A stretch of DNA of 30,168 bases, taken from NCBI GenBank assembly GCA_017964325.1, contig JAGCSE010000319.1:1-30168 (forward strand), written 5' to 3'. The DNA is from Victivallales bacterium (GTDB lineage: Bacteria; Verrucomicrobiota; Lentisphaeria; Oligosphaerales; Oligosphaeraceae). Under the pieces are notes generated by a model. The model did no database searches. It saw nothing but the letters and a program-made list of their open reading frames with translations, and was not told the origin of the DNA. Below, piece after piece: positions 7,785 to 15,466 of this stretch (position 1 is the first letter of the stretch; the number at the start of each line of letters is the position of its first letter). A program made the translations under genes and the position numbers.

Positions 7785-8106
7785 GCTGGTCTCCTTTGCT
7801 TTTGGTTGGTGTTTCATCCATTTCGTACATTGTTAACATTAAGCTTGGGAGGCTGTTTTCGGGGTAAATTTTGAAGTTGGCTTGCATTTTGTTTATAATG
7901 CGTTGATAATGAATATGTTTTGAAATGGCTTCTAGAAGCTGTTTTGCTTGATGGAAGACGGATAATGCTGTCGGATGCCGTGACAGACGGCTGTGGGAGG
8001 GCAATAATTCCCTGATGGAGCATATTGATGTTGACGGCAGATTCATTTCATGTAGCTTGGTGAAAATCAAGCTGAAAACATCCATCAGCATCAGGAGGTA
8101 CAGGAC
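7785..8106. other. Divergent leader between the sigma gene and the YbjN-gene remnant (module A)
   Basis: This 322-base gap is alignable with 15005-15215 plus 16750-16857 of module B. It holds a plus-strand sigma70-like promoter (7871-7899), a conserved stretch next to the sigma start, and the leader and ribosome binding site (aggaggta) of the broken YbjN-like gene. Minus-strand reading frames over part of it give similar peptides in both copies, but a one-base length difference changes the frame near the sigma start, so I treat it as non-coding. Confidence 0.6.
7871..7899 (+). promoter_or_regulatory. Sigma70-like promoter in the divergent leader, module A
   Basis: TTGAAG (7871-7876), a 17-base spacer and a consensus TATAAT (7894-7899). 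The element is conserved in module B (15092-15120, TTGAAG-N17-TATAAG). It points to the plus-strand genes and gives a housekeeping route of expression beside the ECF-type sites. Confidence 0.5.
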
Positions 8107-8160
8107 ATGTTGGAATTCGTCCAAAAATGACGCATTGGAGAAGCTGTCATTTATGCAAAA
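8107..8160 (+). pseudogene. Remnant of the YbjN-like fusion gene start
   Basis: After aggaggta at 8094-8101, the ATG at 8107 and following bases match the first 17 codons of the gene at 16858-18030 (GCATTGGAGAA is shared), but an extra base produces a stop after seven codons. Similarity then skips directly to sequence matching the terminator region after that gene (CAAAACAAATGC near 8171 against 18082), so about 1.15 kb has been lost. Confidence 0.75.
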
Positions 8161-8225
8161 AAACAGCATAGGCAAAACAAATGCATGCCACGAAAATCGT
8201 GGACAATATATTCACGGTTATGTTC

Positions 8226-8254
8226 TGAAAGATTATGACTTCATGTCGCGTAAT
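8226..8254 (+). promoter_or_regulatory. Module promoter (ECF-type), before the ankyrin remnant and the amidohydrolase gene
   Basis: TGAAAG (8226-8231), 17 bases, CGTAAT (8249-8254). It is the counterpart of 18169-18197 in module B and would drive 8321-9276. Confidence 0.65.
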
Positions 8255-8320
8255 ATTGATGTCGGTGGAAGAGAGGAAGGCATCATGTAGTTGTCCATCA
8301 TCAAGCAGGAGGTATGGAAA

Positions 8321-8512
8321 ATGGCGGATGTGTCACAAGACATGCTTGCAAAGAACGATGAAAATCCTGTCAAAATACGGGAATATGACTCCACCGCCTG
8401 GATGACGGAGAATAATGGGGCGACCCCAGAATCTATATGTGGAAAAATTAGGATGTCTCCTCTGCAATATGCGAAGGAGAACGATGAGAAAGCCTATCAG
8501 ATCATCAAATAG
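8321..8512 (+). pseudogene. Truncated ankyrin-like gene: start of one gene joined to the tail of another
   Basis: The start is the ATG at 8321, 9-10 bases after AGGAGG, matching the leader of the 253-aa gene at 18265. Residues 1-32 (DMLAKNDENPVKIREYDSTAWMTEN) match that protein's N-terminus. From residue 33 it changes to ICGKIRMSPLQYAKENDEKAYQIIK, which matches the tail of the 141-aa protein at 3719-4144 and not that of the 253-aa protein. The 63-aa product lacks all central repeats. It may be a dead remnant or a mini-protein, since promoter, ribosome binding site and frame are intact. Confidence 0.7.
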
Positions 8513-8532
8513 TTTCAAGAAGAACATCGCTT

Positions 8533-9276
8533 ATGACTCCCGTCGTCATCCACATACCGCATAGCTCATATTTCATTCCGAACTTCATCCGTGAGAACAT
8601 ACTTGTCACAGATGAAGAACTGGAACAGGACGCATACGCCTTCACAGACTGGAGGACGAAGGACATCTTCACACACAGGGATTTTCCCGACAGAGTGGTG
8701 TTCCCAGTGAGTCGCATGGTGTGCGATCCGGAGCGCTTCAGGAACGACGAGGATGAACCGATGTCCAAAGTGGGAATCGGCTCCGTCTATGTGAAGGACG
8801 CCTATCTGAGAAGGTTCCGGACTGTCACCTCCCTTGAAAAAGAACTGATGCTTCGGCACTTCTACGACGTTCACCACAGGAAACTTGAAAATGCCGTGGA
8901 AGGATGTCTGAAAAGACATGGATCATGCCTGATAATTGATGCCCATAGCTTTTCGGGAACTCCTCTTCCATACGAGCCTGAACAGTCCCCCGACCGCCCT
9001 GACATCTGCATAGGGACATGCCAAGAGCACACTTCAAAACTTCTTGAAAGGAAGGCTGTGAGGTTCTTCCAGAAGAATGGACTGAAAGTGTCCGTCAACT
9101 ACCCCTATTCGGGGACGATGGTTCCATTGAGATATTGGATGGATCCAAGAGTCGAAAGCATCATGGTGGAGATCAACAGAAGCCTTTATCAGAGAATGGA
9201 GGGGCTTTTCCCTTCTTCGGGATATTCGCGGATCAAGAACCTGATGGGGAGGTTTCTTATGGCAAATCTCTTTTGA
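8533..9276 (+). CDS. N-formylglutamate amidohydrolase-like hydrolase
   Basis: The 247-aa protein has the family's ordered motifs: HIPHSS at residues 7-12, VCDPERFRNDEDEPM near 63-77, DAHSF at about 137-141, DICIGT near 157, NYPYSG near 195 and MVEINRSLY near 213-221. The family binds a metal ion through His and Glu residues and cleaves the formyl or related amide group of N-formyl amino acids. The gene follows the ankyrin remnant by 20 bases and probably shares its ECF-type promoter at 8226. Its ribosome binding site is poor. Because it sits in an RtcB/MoxR island and not in a histidine-utilisation cluster, the real substrate may differ from N-formylglutamate. Module B has no copy. Confidence 0.85.
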   Translation: MTPVVIHIPHSSYFIPNFIRENILVTDEELEQDAYAFTDWRTKDIFTHRDFPDRVVFPVSRMVCDPERFRNDEDEPMSKVGIGSVYVKDAYLRRFRTVTSLEKELMLRHFYDVHHRKLENAVEGCLKRHGSCLIIDAHSFSGTPLPYEPEQSPDRPDICIGTCQEHTSKLLERKAVRFFQKNGLKVSVNYPYSGTMVPLRYWMDPRVESIMVEINRSLYQRMEGLFPSSGYSRIKNLMGRFLMANLF

Positions 9277-9289
9277 AATGAGGAAACAG

Positions 9290-9410
9290 TTTTGGGTATA
9301 AGGCCTGCCAGGCAGGGGGGCCGCTTGTTTCCGCCCAGATACCAGTAAGGTCTCCTTTTTACTTTTGGAGCGTCCATATATTGCGTATTCTGTTTTATGG
9401 CAATAGGCAT
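9290..9410 (-). pseudogene. Fragment of a homologue of the 205-aa protein at 19866-20483
   Basis: On the minus strand this piece can be read as KVKRRPYWYLGGNKRPPCLAGLIPK, which matches KLKKGDFAWYLDRNRIVPCLTGSLP of the 205-aa protein. The nucleotides also match (CAGATACCAG with CTCCTTT nearby, against about 20116-20142; ACGTCCAT/GCGTCCAT). Nothing else of the gene is found. It lies where a module A counterpart of that gene would be expected. Confidence 0.5.
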
Positions 9411-9414
9411 TTCA

Positions 9415-10518
9415 CTATGGTTTTATATTGACAATCGGCTTCAGACGGGCGATGGAGTCCGCCAGCCTGAACGACTGTAGATCGGCGATGACATCCTCCA
9501 CGTTTTTGTATGCTTCGGGAGCTTCTTCATAGAGCAGTTCCTTATCGGGGCAGATGACTTTTGTCCCAAGAGCTGTTTGTATAAGTGATTGTAAATCATG
9601 GTGTTTTTCGCGTATTCTCGCTTTTGTGCCCTGGCGGTTCCATTTGCGGCCGGAACCATGCGCGATTGAAGCGAGATTATCCTGCATGTCGCCGATCGGC
9701 TTCACAAGATAGGAGAACGTGCCACGTGAACCCGCGACGATGACAGGCTTGTTAGCCTCCACGGCGCTTGCGCCTTTGCGGTGGATGAAACGACCGTCTC
9801 CGCATGGTGTAATGCTATTGTGGGTGGCGTTCAGAAGCTCCGTCACATCGCAGGAAAGCATTTGTGAAAATGCCTTCGCGACAAGACGGCGGTTGAAATT
9901 CGCCCATTGGATAAGCTTCTCGTGTTCGGTAAGATATGCCTTGCCGTCAACATCGGTTGCCGCCACGCCGTCATTGCCGTGTTTCGCAGCGAAGTCATGC
10001 CATAATGCTTCGCCGTAAGCGCGGGAGCCGCAGTGGACAAGCAGCAGCGAGGCATCTTTGGAGACGTTCATGGCCTCCCATGATTCGCCATCCAGTACTT
10101 TTTCCACGGAAAGGATTTCAATGAAATGGTTGCCATGTCCGATTGTTCCCAACATGGAAAGAGGATCGTCCATGGTTTCGGGCATGCCGGGCAGGCAGTT
10201 GAGCGACATTTGCCGCAGAATGTGTTCTGGTTCATCGCCTAGTTTTCGCAACAGCTTGTCAATCTTAAGCTTGCGGATTGGAATGCCCATGGCGAATAAT
10301 GTCATTCCGCAGCCGATGTCGTTGCCGATGAGTGCGGGATGGACGATGTCCTGCGACATGAACGCCGCGCCGACGGGAACACCGCGTCCTGGATGAAGAT
10401 CAGGAAACGCCGCGCCGCGGATGATGCCCGGAAGGGACAGCACGCGGTTGAACTGCTCTGTCGCCGCTCCTTCCAGCCAGATTTTCTGTGAACAGTAGAT
10501 ATGTGATTCAGAAGTCAT
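9415..10518 (-). CDS. rtcB: RtcB-family RNA ligase
   Basis: The 367-aa protein has all RtcB signature motifs: FPDLHPGRGVPVGAA, GNDIGCGM (metal-binding Asp and Cys), GTIGHGNHFIE, HCGSR, ATHN and AHGSGR, whose His is the residue that becomes GMP-linked. RtcB joins RNA 3'-phosphate or 2',3'-cyclic phosphate ends to 5'-OH ends, repairing RNAs cut by ribonuclease toxins. It is somewhat shorter than E. coli RtcB (about 400 aa), like the compact RtcB relatives. It is the last gene of the MoxR-VWA operon on the minus strand. No archease, RtcR, RtcA or PrfH gene is present in the window, which is unlike the classic rtc operon. Confidence 0.93.
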   Translation of the reverse strand: MTSESHIYCSQKIWLEGAATEQFNRVLSLPGIIRGAAFPDLHPGRGVPVGAAFMSQDIVHPALIGNDIGCGMTLFAMGIPIRKLKIDKLLRKLGDEPEHILRQMSLNCLPGMPETMDDPLSMLGTIGHGNHFIEILSVEKVLDGESWEAMNVSKDASLLLVHCGSRAYGEALWHDFAAKHGNDGVAATDVDGKAYLTEHEKLIQWANFNRRLVAKAFSQMLSCDVTELLNATHNSITPCGDGRFIHRKGASAVEANKPVIVAGSRGTFSYLVKPIGDMQDNLASIAHGSGRKWNRQGTKARIREKHHDLQSLIQTALGTKVICPDKELLYEEAPEAYKNVEDVIADLQSFRLADSIARLKPIVNIKP

Positions 10519-10550
10519 GGAAAAAGTTTTTGTTTGTTTCGTTTCAATAT

Positions 10551-10739
10551 CTAGGAGAATGAGGCATTATTGTATTGCTGCATATAATATATCTCAATTT
10601 CATCATTACTTTCAAAATCATTGAATGAAAAAATAAGTCCATTATCTAGTGAAAATGGTTGGGCCATGGCATGTTTTGTTCCGTTTTTGCAAAGAATTTG
10701 CTGCTTGTCATCATGTCTCTTCTCCCAAGCCCTGATCAT
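10551..10739 (-). CDS. Small 62-aa ORF directly coupled to the VWA gene
   Basis: The VWA stop codon TAG is followed without a gap by this ATG (TAGATG), an arrangement that favours translation restart. The 62-aa product starts with MIRAWEKRHDDKQQ and has an acidic, aromatic C-terminal half (FNDFESNDEIEIYYMQQYNN). I do not recognise it. RtcB starts 32 bases after its stop. It could be a short partner of the VWA or RtcB protein, or simply a chance frame. Confidence 0.4.
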   Translation of the reverse strand: MIRAWEKRHDDKQQILCKNGTKHAMAQPFSLDNGLIFSFNDFESNDEIEIYYMQQYNNASFS

Positions 10740-12047
10740 CTATTTGTCTTTGACAAAATACGTGATTCGCCCCCAGGGGGCAGGTGTCCGGCTGTTGTTT
10801 GTCAGAATCCACATCACGGGATAGGGCGGCGGATTGGCTGGTGCGTCGCCATAACCGTCTGTGAAGAATAGCAGCAAGTCCGGCTTGAGGGATTTCTTAT
10901 GAACATAGTCAAACACAGGCCGGAAATCCGTTCCGCCACCTCCCATGATTTTCCATCGATGATCCTTTTCGGGAAGTCTGGCGTCTGTGAATATTTGAAC
11001 ATCATGGACATCAGCATCGCATTGGATGACTGTCAGCTCAAAATGCCCGAAAGAACGCATGAGCGAAACGAGTTCTCCGAAAAACATGGCAAGGTCATAT
11101 TGTGTGCTGCCGCTTGTATCAAGAGCGACCACGGCCTTGAGCCGTTCATCACGCATGCTGGGAAGATACAGATCTTGCCAGACATGCCGCCGCGATGGGG
11201 GGAGCCAGCGGCGTTTGCCTCCGTAGCAGCTGGTCACGAATTGCTTCAGAAGCTCCTGCCATGGAAGAGACGGCTTCCGCACTTTGTCGAGAAGCGCGAC
11301 AAGATTCGCCGGCAGATGGCCTTGCGTCCGTTCAAGCTGCTGGACGGCGGATATCACACGGCCACGGGTGCGTTCAATGGCTTCCACCGTGACGAAGGGA
11401 TGATAGTCGTCATCAACGACGAATTCTCCCGCAGCATTATTTGCAGATGTGTCTGAAGGCGTGTTTTCATCTTTCTTGTCCGAATCGTCATGGAAGATAT
11501 GTGTATCGAAGCTTTCCTTGTTTTGCTCGAAATTCTTGCTTGTTTTGCCGTTGCACCATTCCGAACTTGGCTTTTTTTGACCGTTTACCTGTTTCAGCAG
11601 CTCCTCGTAGATTTCCTCTGCGGGCAATTTGGCCCAGGACGGCTCATGAGGGAGCACGAACGGTTCGGACATTTTCTCATCCAGCAAAGTGAAATGGATT
11701 TCCAAATCTATGGCGATATTGAAAAGTTTGCGATTGCGTTTGCCTGTCCGTGCTATATGAAGCATGACGCAATGCCATACCTCATGGGCGAGGACGAACA
11801 GACGCTGTTCCTTTGTCAGTTTTGCATAGAAGTCGATATCGACGAAAATGCAGTCGCCGTTTGTGGCGGCTGTTTGCAGGCGGTCGTCACGGACGGGAAC
11901 CAACTCCATGCGCATGATGACACTGCCGATGAACGGCCACTTGACGAGAAGTTGCTGGCGGTCCTGCGCAAGCTGTTCAAGACAGATGGCCTTGCGGTCT
12001 TCCTCCGCTTTGTTTGGCGGTCGTAGGGTGAGTGTTGTCTGTTCCAT
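10740..12047 (-). CDS. Metallopeptidase-like/VWA protein (DUF2201 type), MoxR partner
   Basis: The start is the ATG at 12045-12047 (MEQTTLTLRP), with GGAGG placed 8 bases before it and only 17 bases after the MoxR stop, giving 435 aa. The N-terminal half has the zinc-peptidase-like LAHEVWHCVMLH (HExxH, residues about 88-92). A low-complexity acidic linker follows (about 200-235). The C-terminal half is a VWA-type domain with the metal-site DTSGST near residue 310, GGGGTDF near 370 and FFTDGYGD near 395. This is the usual protein encoded next to MoxR ATPases; the pair is thought to remodel or load metal/partners into protein complexes. All key residues look intact. Confidence 0.88.
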   Translation of the reverse strand: MEQTTLTLRPPNKAEEDRKAICLEQLAQDRQQLLVKWPFIGSVIMRMELVPVRDDRLQTAATNGDCIFVDIDFYAKLTKEQRLFVLAHEVWHCVMLHIARTGKRNRKLFNIAIDLEIHFTLLDEKMSEPFVLPHEPSWAKLPAEEIYEELLKQVNGQKKPSSEWCNGKTSKNFEQNKESFDTHIFHDDSDKKDENTPSDTSANNAAGEFVVDDDYHPFVTVEAIERTRGRVISAVQQLERTQGHLPANLVALLDKVRKPSLPWQELLKQFVTSCYGGKRRWLPPSRRHVWQDLYLPSMRDERLKAVVALDTSGSTQYDLAMFFGELVSLMRSFGHFELTVIQCDADVHDVQIFTDARLPEKDHRWKIMGGGGTDFRPVFDYVHKKSLKPDLLLFFTDGYGDAPANPPPYPVMWILTNNSRTPAPWGRITYFVKDK

Positions 12048-12064
12048 TATTCTTCCCTCCTTGA

Positions 12065-13201
12065 TCAATAGGCATAGCGTTTCTTGAGGGCGGTGCCGTG
12101 GAGAGTCGCCCATTCCTTGTACATGGGATGGTAGAAAAGCCTGCTGGCGGCGTCCTTGGAGGAAATCACACCACCGCCTTGCATGGCGTCTGTCATGACC
12201 ATGCACGCGAAGTCGCTGCTCAGTTTCAAGCTGATACGGAAGAATCCGTCCAGAAGAGCCTTGGATTCCGTTTCGCCATGCCCACGCCAGACAAAGTAGC
12301 TCATGGCGGCGCAAAGCGCGTATTTTCGATCAACTTTCTGTGGAATGTTGATTTCGGCGTTTGGATTGAGCATCAATTTCTTCACATCGTTGAAACCGAT
12401 GTTCAACAGATGGAATTCGATGAATTCCAATCCGGCACGATTGCCGACAATGCCATAGACCACCTTTCTAAGCAAGTCTTCATTATCCTTGGGAAGGATG
12501 TCAAGCATGACGCTGACACGCTCCCAGGCACGTGGCGTCGGCCAGCCGCGCTCCAGATTCTCGCCTTCCTGCCGGAGAAGGCATTCAGGCCTGAAACGGA
12601 GGAAGCCGACGACGGAAGGATGGATGCCATGCAAATTCGCCCAGCTTGCCCACGAATCGACATCTTCGCCAAGCTCCACATGCATGAAACGGTTGGCGAG
12701 CGCAGATGACATGGTGGTGGCGACGGCGGAGTCATCGACGCGGTTGCCCGCCGCGCAAATGTACCATCCGTCCGGAACCTTATAGAGGTCGCCAAGACGG
12801 CGGTCGAGAATGAGTTCGTAGGCGGCCACCTGGAGGGAGCGGTCCGCGGCGGTCAATTCGTCGAAGAGAAGGATGCCGCGTCCTTCGCGCGGCCAGTCGC
12901 CGGAAACGAACCAATCGACGCATTTGCGTTCACGGTCAGGTACGGGAAGGCCGCGGACATCGACGGGCTCCCGCTGGGCAAGACGGACATCGATGAAGCC
13001 GATGCCGAATTCCTTTGCGATGTCTTTTATGATGGTGGATTTTCCAAGGCCTGGAGCCCCCCAGACCATCATGGGCGGAAGGACGTTTGCAATTTCGGGC
13101 CGTGTTTCCAATGTCTTCAACTGCATCCTCAGAAGGTCTCCGAGCTGTTTGGCGGTGATGCGGTTGTGCATGTCAACAAGTCCCTTTGTTTCTTTCGTCA
13201 T
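12065..13201 (-). CDS. MoxR-family AAA+ ATPase
   Basis: The 378-aa protein has Walker A GAPGLGKST (residues 48-56), Walker B ILLFDEL (110-116), the sensor 1 region YICAAGN (147-153) and the arginine-finger region ALANRFMHVEL (about 167-177). MoxR ATPases act as chaperones that use ATP to remodel target complexes, together with VWA proteins; here the VWA gene follows by 17 bases. The start has GGAG 8-9 bases upstream. Expression probably comes from the TGAAAG-N17-CGTAAT promoter at 13248-13276. The first 67 residues are shared with the chimera in module A. Confidence 0.92.
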   Translation of the reverse strand: MTKETKGLVDMHNRITAKQLGDLLRMQLKTLETRPEIANVLPPMMVWGAPGLGKSTIIKDIAKEFGIGFIDVRLAQREPVDVRGLPVPDRERKCVDWFVSGDWPREGRGILLFDELTAADRSLQVAAYELILDRRLGDLYKVPDGWYICAAGNRVDDSAVATTMSSALANRFMHVELGEDVDSWASWANLHGIHPSVVGFLRFRPECLLRQEGENLERGWPTPRAWERVSVMLDILPKDNEDLLRKVVYGIVGNRAGLEFIEFHLLNIGFNDVKKLMLNPNAEINIPQKVDRKYALCAAMSYFVWRGHGETESKALLDGFFRISLKLSSDFACMVMTDAMQGGGVISSKDAASRLFYHPMYKEWATLHGTALKKRYAY

Positions 13202-13247
13202 AATCAGTGTCTCCTTTGTTTCTATCGTTTATTTGTTACACATTCAT

Positions 13248-13276
13248 ATTACGTGAAACGGTATTGTTTCCTTTCA
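13248..13276 (-). promoter_or_regulatory. Module promoter (ECF-type), before the moxR-VWA-rtcB operon
   Basis: On the minus strand TGAAAG (13271-13276), a 17-base spacer, CGTAAT (13248-13253), 47 bases before the MoxR start. It is the site that would place RtcB under sigma-factor control. Confidence 0.7.
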
Positions 13277-13308
13277 GTTTTAATAAACGAATCATATTTT
13301 TTAGTTGC

Positions 13309-14328
13309 CTAAAGACTGGCTTTCATTCTGATGACGGCTTCCTTGATTGTGTTTCCATAGAGTTTTTTGATGAAAAGAAGACTTTCCGGTGAGGTGACAT
13401 TGTGGTAAACACTGGCCATTTTTCTTAGTTTCGTTCCCATTGAAAGAGACTGTCGGACAAGTTGGAATGAAAGCCGCAGATGATTGACGCGAGCAGGATT
13501 GCATCCCAGTTCCAGAAGCCTTTCAATCATGGCGCAATTAGGTATGAACCATGGGATGCGGTAATTGTGCATGCCGTACCAGAGCAGGTCGTTGCCCAAT
13601 GGATCGACGGTGTCGGCAACAATGCCTGGTTGTTTTCTTTCAAGCAGGTTGATGACAGCCATGCCCGTCCTGTCGTCGAGATGCGAAACTGCGTAATAGA
13701 GGATTTGCTTCATTGTAAGTTTGATTGGCAGCACGTCGTCATGTTCTAATAAAGTTGAAAAGATGCCAAGAGCCCCGTTATCAAGAAGATGAACAAGCAT
13801 GTCGGGGGTGATTTCCGATTGCTCCATGGGGACAAGGAGCATGAATGAAGGGATATGGTCCTGTGTGATGGAATCCTGTAGTTTTGGCGACCATGGCTTG
13901 ATTTTGGGCGGAGCCAGATCAAGGCATTTCAGTTCGTTGCAGCCTGACCTTCCATGCTGACAGTATTTTTTGCGGAAATGCTGGAAATGGATGAGCCATT
14001 CCAGTTCGTTTTCTGAAATACTGTCTGCTGGATAGGCCTTGTAGGATGTGTAACTATTGGCGAAAACAATGGCCCGCCAATCGTCGGGAACGATGTCAAT
14101 AGCGGGCAGAATATCGCGGCACAGCTGTACACGATCTGGAATTTCCAGTTTAGCAAGAATGCTTTGCAGAATTTTACTGCTCATCCTATGCTGGGCGAGA
14201 ATCGCCAGATTTTCACGTGTCAGGAAGGAGGCGATGGCGGAATGGTGGAAGTATTTCTTCTGCTTTTTCACGGTCATCGCCAATTGCCAGACAAGATTCA
14301 AGATTTTCTGTGGTTGCTTTGTGTTCAT
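13309..14328 (-). CDS. 339-aa ankyrin-like protein (module B)
   Basis: The protein has an N-terminal helical part (LNLVWQLAMTVK, TRENLAILAQHRM; residues 1-50) and a C-terminal half of ankyrin-like repeats: LQDSITQDHIPSF, LVHLLDNGALGIFSTLLE, then GNDLLWYGMHNYRIPWFIPNCAMIERLLELGCNP. The last region is clearly shared with the chimera at 5564-6817. A cysteine-rich CQHGRSGCNELKC segment in the middle could bind metal. It lies between the sigma factor and the MoxR gene and has its own ECF-type promoter (14372-14400). No enzyme motif is seen. It is likely a partner or sensor protein for the MoxR-VWA pair. The ribosome binding site is weak. Confidence 0.8.
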   Translation of the reverse strand: MNTKQPQKILNLVWQLAMTVKKQKKYFHHSAIASFLTRENLAILAQHRMSSKILQSILAKLEIPDRVQLCRDILPAIDIVPDDWRAIVFANSYTSYKAYPADSISENELEWLIHFQHFRKKYCQHGRSGCNELKCLDLAPPKIKPWSPKLQDSITQDHIPSFMLLVPMEQSEITPDMLVHLLDNGALGIFSTLLEHDDVLPIKLTMKQILYYAVSHLDDRTGMAVINLLERKQPGIVADTVDPLGNDLLWYGMHNYRIPWFIPNCAMIERLLELGCNPARVNHLRLSFQLVRQSLSMGTKLRKMASVYHNVTSPESLLFIKKLYGNTIKEAVIRMKASL

Positions 14329-14371
14329 GTTTTTATGAAATCCTGTTTTGGGAAGGCCAGGTTGCGAGGAT

Positions 14372-14400
14372 TGTACGTGTCTGAAGGGGGAAATCTTTCA
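14372..14400 (-). promoter_or_regulatory. Module promoter (ECF-type), before the 339-aa ankyrin-like gene
   Basis: TGAAAG (14395-14400) and CGTACA (14372-14377) on the minus strand with a 17-base spacer, 43 bases before the ATG at 14328. It is conserved at 7153-7181 in module A. Confidence 0.68.
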
Positions 14401-14431
14401 TATTTTGTGATGGAGCAGGGTGCCCATTTCA

Positions 14432-15004
14432 TCAATCTTCATTTTCGATTTCACGGAGAATGGCTTGAAAACGTGGATGGAGGCGATTTTTGGCTACCGA
14501 AGCATAGTTCGGACGGAGATTAAGTATCTTGTCCACGTCTTTTGCATGTTTTCCGCCGAGTACCATCATGAGGTAGGCATCGACTTGAAGCTGTGAGCGG
14601 AATTTACTGCGAAGACGGCGGATGCCTTCTTCAATCCATGCGGCGAATTCTTTGGAGCAGACCTTTATCTGGCAAGTCATGTCGCTTTCATCACAAAGCC
14701 GTTCCATGTCCTGCTCATCGAAGCATTGGTAACGGCGTTCCTTGCGATAAAGGCTTCTCCCCTCGTTCCGGACCATGGTGGCGAGATAGGGAAGGAAAGG
14801 GCCACGCTCTGGATTGTACGTGCATTTCTTCTCGACAAAGATTTTGTACATCACGTTGCTGACGACATCATCGGCGTCATAGTGGTTGGAGGTTTCGGAT
14901 CTGGCGACACTGACCATATAGTTAAGGTATGTCTTGTAGAAGTCGTCAGCGGAGATGGTGGCGAGCTGGGGGAAGTCGGAATTGAAAATCGTCTGATTGG
15001 TCAT
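14432..15004 (-). CDS. ECF-like RNA polymerase sigma factor, module B copy
   Basis: A 190-aa paralogue of the protein at 7212-7784. Region 2 reads YDADDVVSNVMYKIF with RGPFLPYLATMVRNEGRSLYRKERR after it, and region 4 includes VLGGKHAKDVDKILNLRPNYASVAKNR. Changes between the copies lie mostly in region 4 and in the linker, so the two may differ in their -35 preference. GGAG precedes the ATG by 7-8 bases. It is the first minus-strand gene of module B and is followed by the 339-aa gene after 103 bases, in which the ECF-type promoter lies. No anti-sigma gene is next to it; the ankyrin-like proteins could take that role, which is speculation. Confidence 0.86.
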   Translation of the reverse strand: MTNQTIFNSDFPQLATISADDFYKTYLNYMVSVARSETSNHYDADDVVSNVMYKIFVEKKCTYNPERGPFLPYLATMVRNEGRSLYRKERRYQCFDEQDMERLCDESDMTCQIKVCSKEFAAWIEEGIRRLRSKFRSQLQVDAYLMMVLGGKHAKDVDKILNLRPNYASVAKNRLHPRFQAILREIENED

Positions 15005-15466
15005 GCTGGTCTCCTTTGCTTTTGGGGTGGTGTTTCGTCTTTTTCGTACAAAGTTAACATTAAAGCTCGGAGGCTGTTTTCGGGGTAAATTTTGAAGTCT
15101 GCTTGCATTTTGTTTATAAGATGTTGATTATTAAGATGTATTGAGATGGCCTTGAGATGCCGATTTTTCTTGAAGAGAGACAAAGGGGGCTGTTGGAGGC
15201 GGTGGCAGATGGCAATATTTTGGGGTACTCGACATTTTTTTCTGTTCAAAAGATACTCCATACAAATCGTTGCATATATGAAATAGAATACACAACAATG
15301 ATAATTAATGAAATGAGACTTTCATTTTTGAATTTATTGGGATGCTAGTGTATCTACTTGTATTTTTTTTCTCTAGGATATAAATTAAAAAATATGTATA
15401 ATGTGGCTAACAACTTTGGTGGTAATAAATTACTTGACCAAACAAAACTTAATGCTAGGAGATACT
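15005..15466. other. Leader between the sigma gene and the PD-(D/E)XK gene, with a duplication/insertion junction
   Basis: Bases 15005 to about 15215 match the module A leader (7785-8010). Beyond about 15215 the match stops in an AT-rich sequence that has no counterpart in module A; the match returns at about 16750. The gap therefore contains a conserved sigma70-like promoter (15092-15120), the left edge of an insertion, and the promoter region of the inserted gene, with a TATAAT at 15397-15402 lacking a good -35 box. Confidence 0.6.
15092..15120 (+). promoter_or_regulatory. Sigma70-like promoter in the divergent leader, module B
   Basis: TTGAAG (15092-15097), 17 bases, TATAAG (15115-15120). 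It is conserved with 7871-7899. In this copy it is now separated from the YbjN-like gene by the inserted PD-(D/E)XK gene. Confidence 0.42.

Noticed and set aside
7785..8106. Riboswitch or other structured RNA in the sigma leader
   Set aside because: No recognisable riboswitch core; conservation between modules is explained by duplication.
7702..8175. Long minus-strand frame running into the sigma gene of module A, with peptide similarity to one at 15001-15261
   Set aside because: The similarity follows the duplicated DNA; a one-base length difference shifts the frame near the sigma start, and the frame crosses the remnant on the other strand.
9415..10518. RtcB2-PrfH pair
   Set aside because: The RtcB is compact, but no release-factor-like gene is next to it; its neighbour is the VWA gene and the 62-aa ORF.
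12048..12314. Upstream extension of the VWA protein to 12314
   Set aside because: The extra residues are antisense-like arginine-rich sequence inside the MoxR gene; ATG at 12047 has GGAGG and fits the family start.
15296..15324. CTTTCA at 15319-15324 as a promoter for the sigma factor of module B
   Set aside because: No TACG/CGTA element at the required spacing, and the site lies inside the inserted segment, so it cannot be the ancestral promoter.
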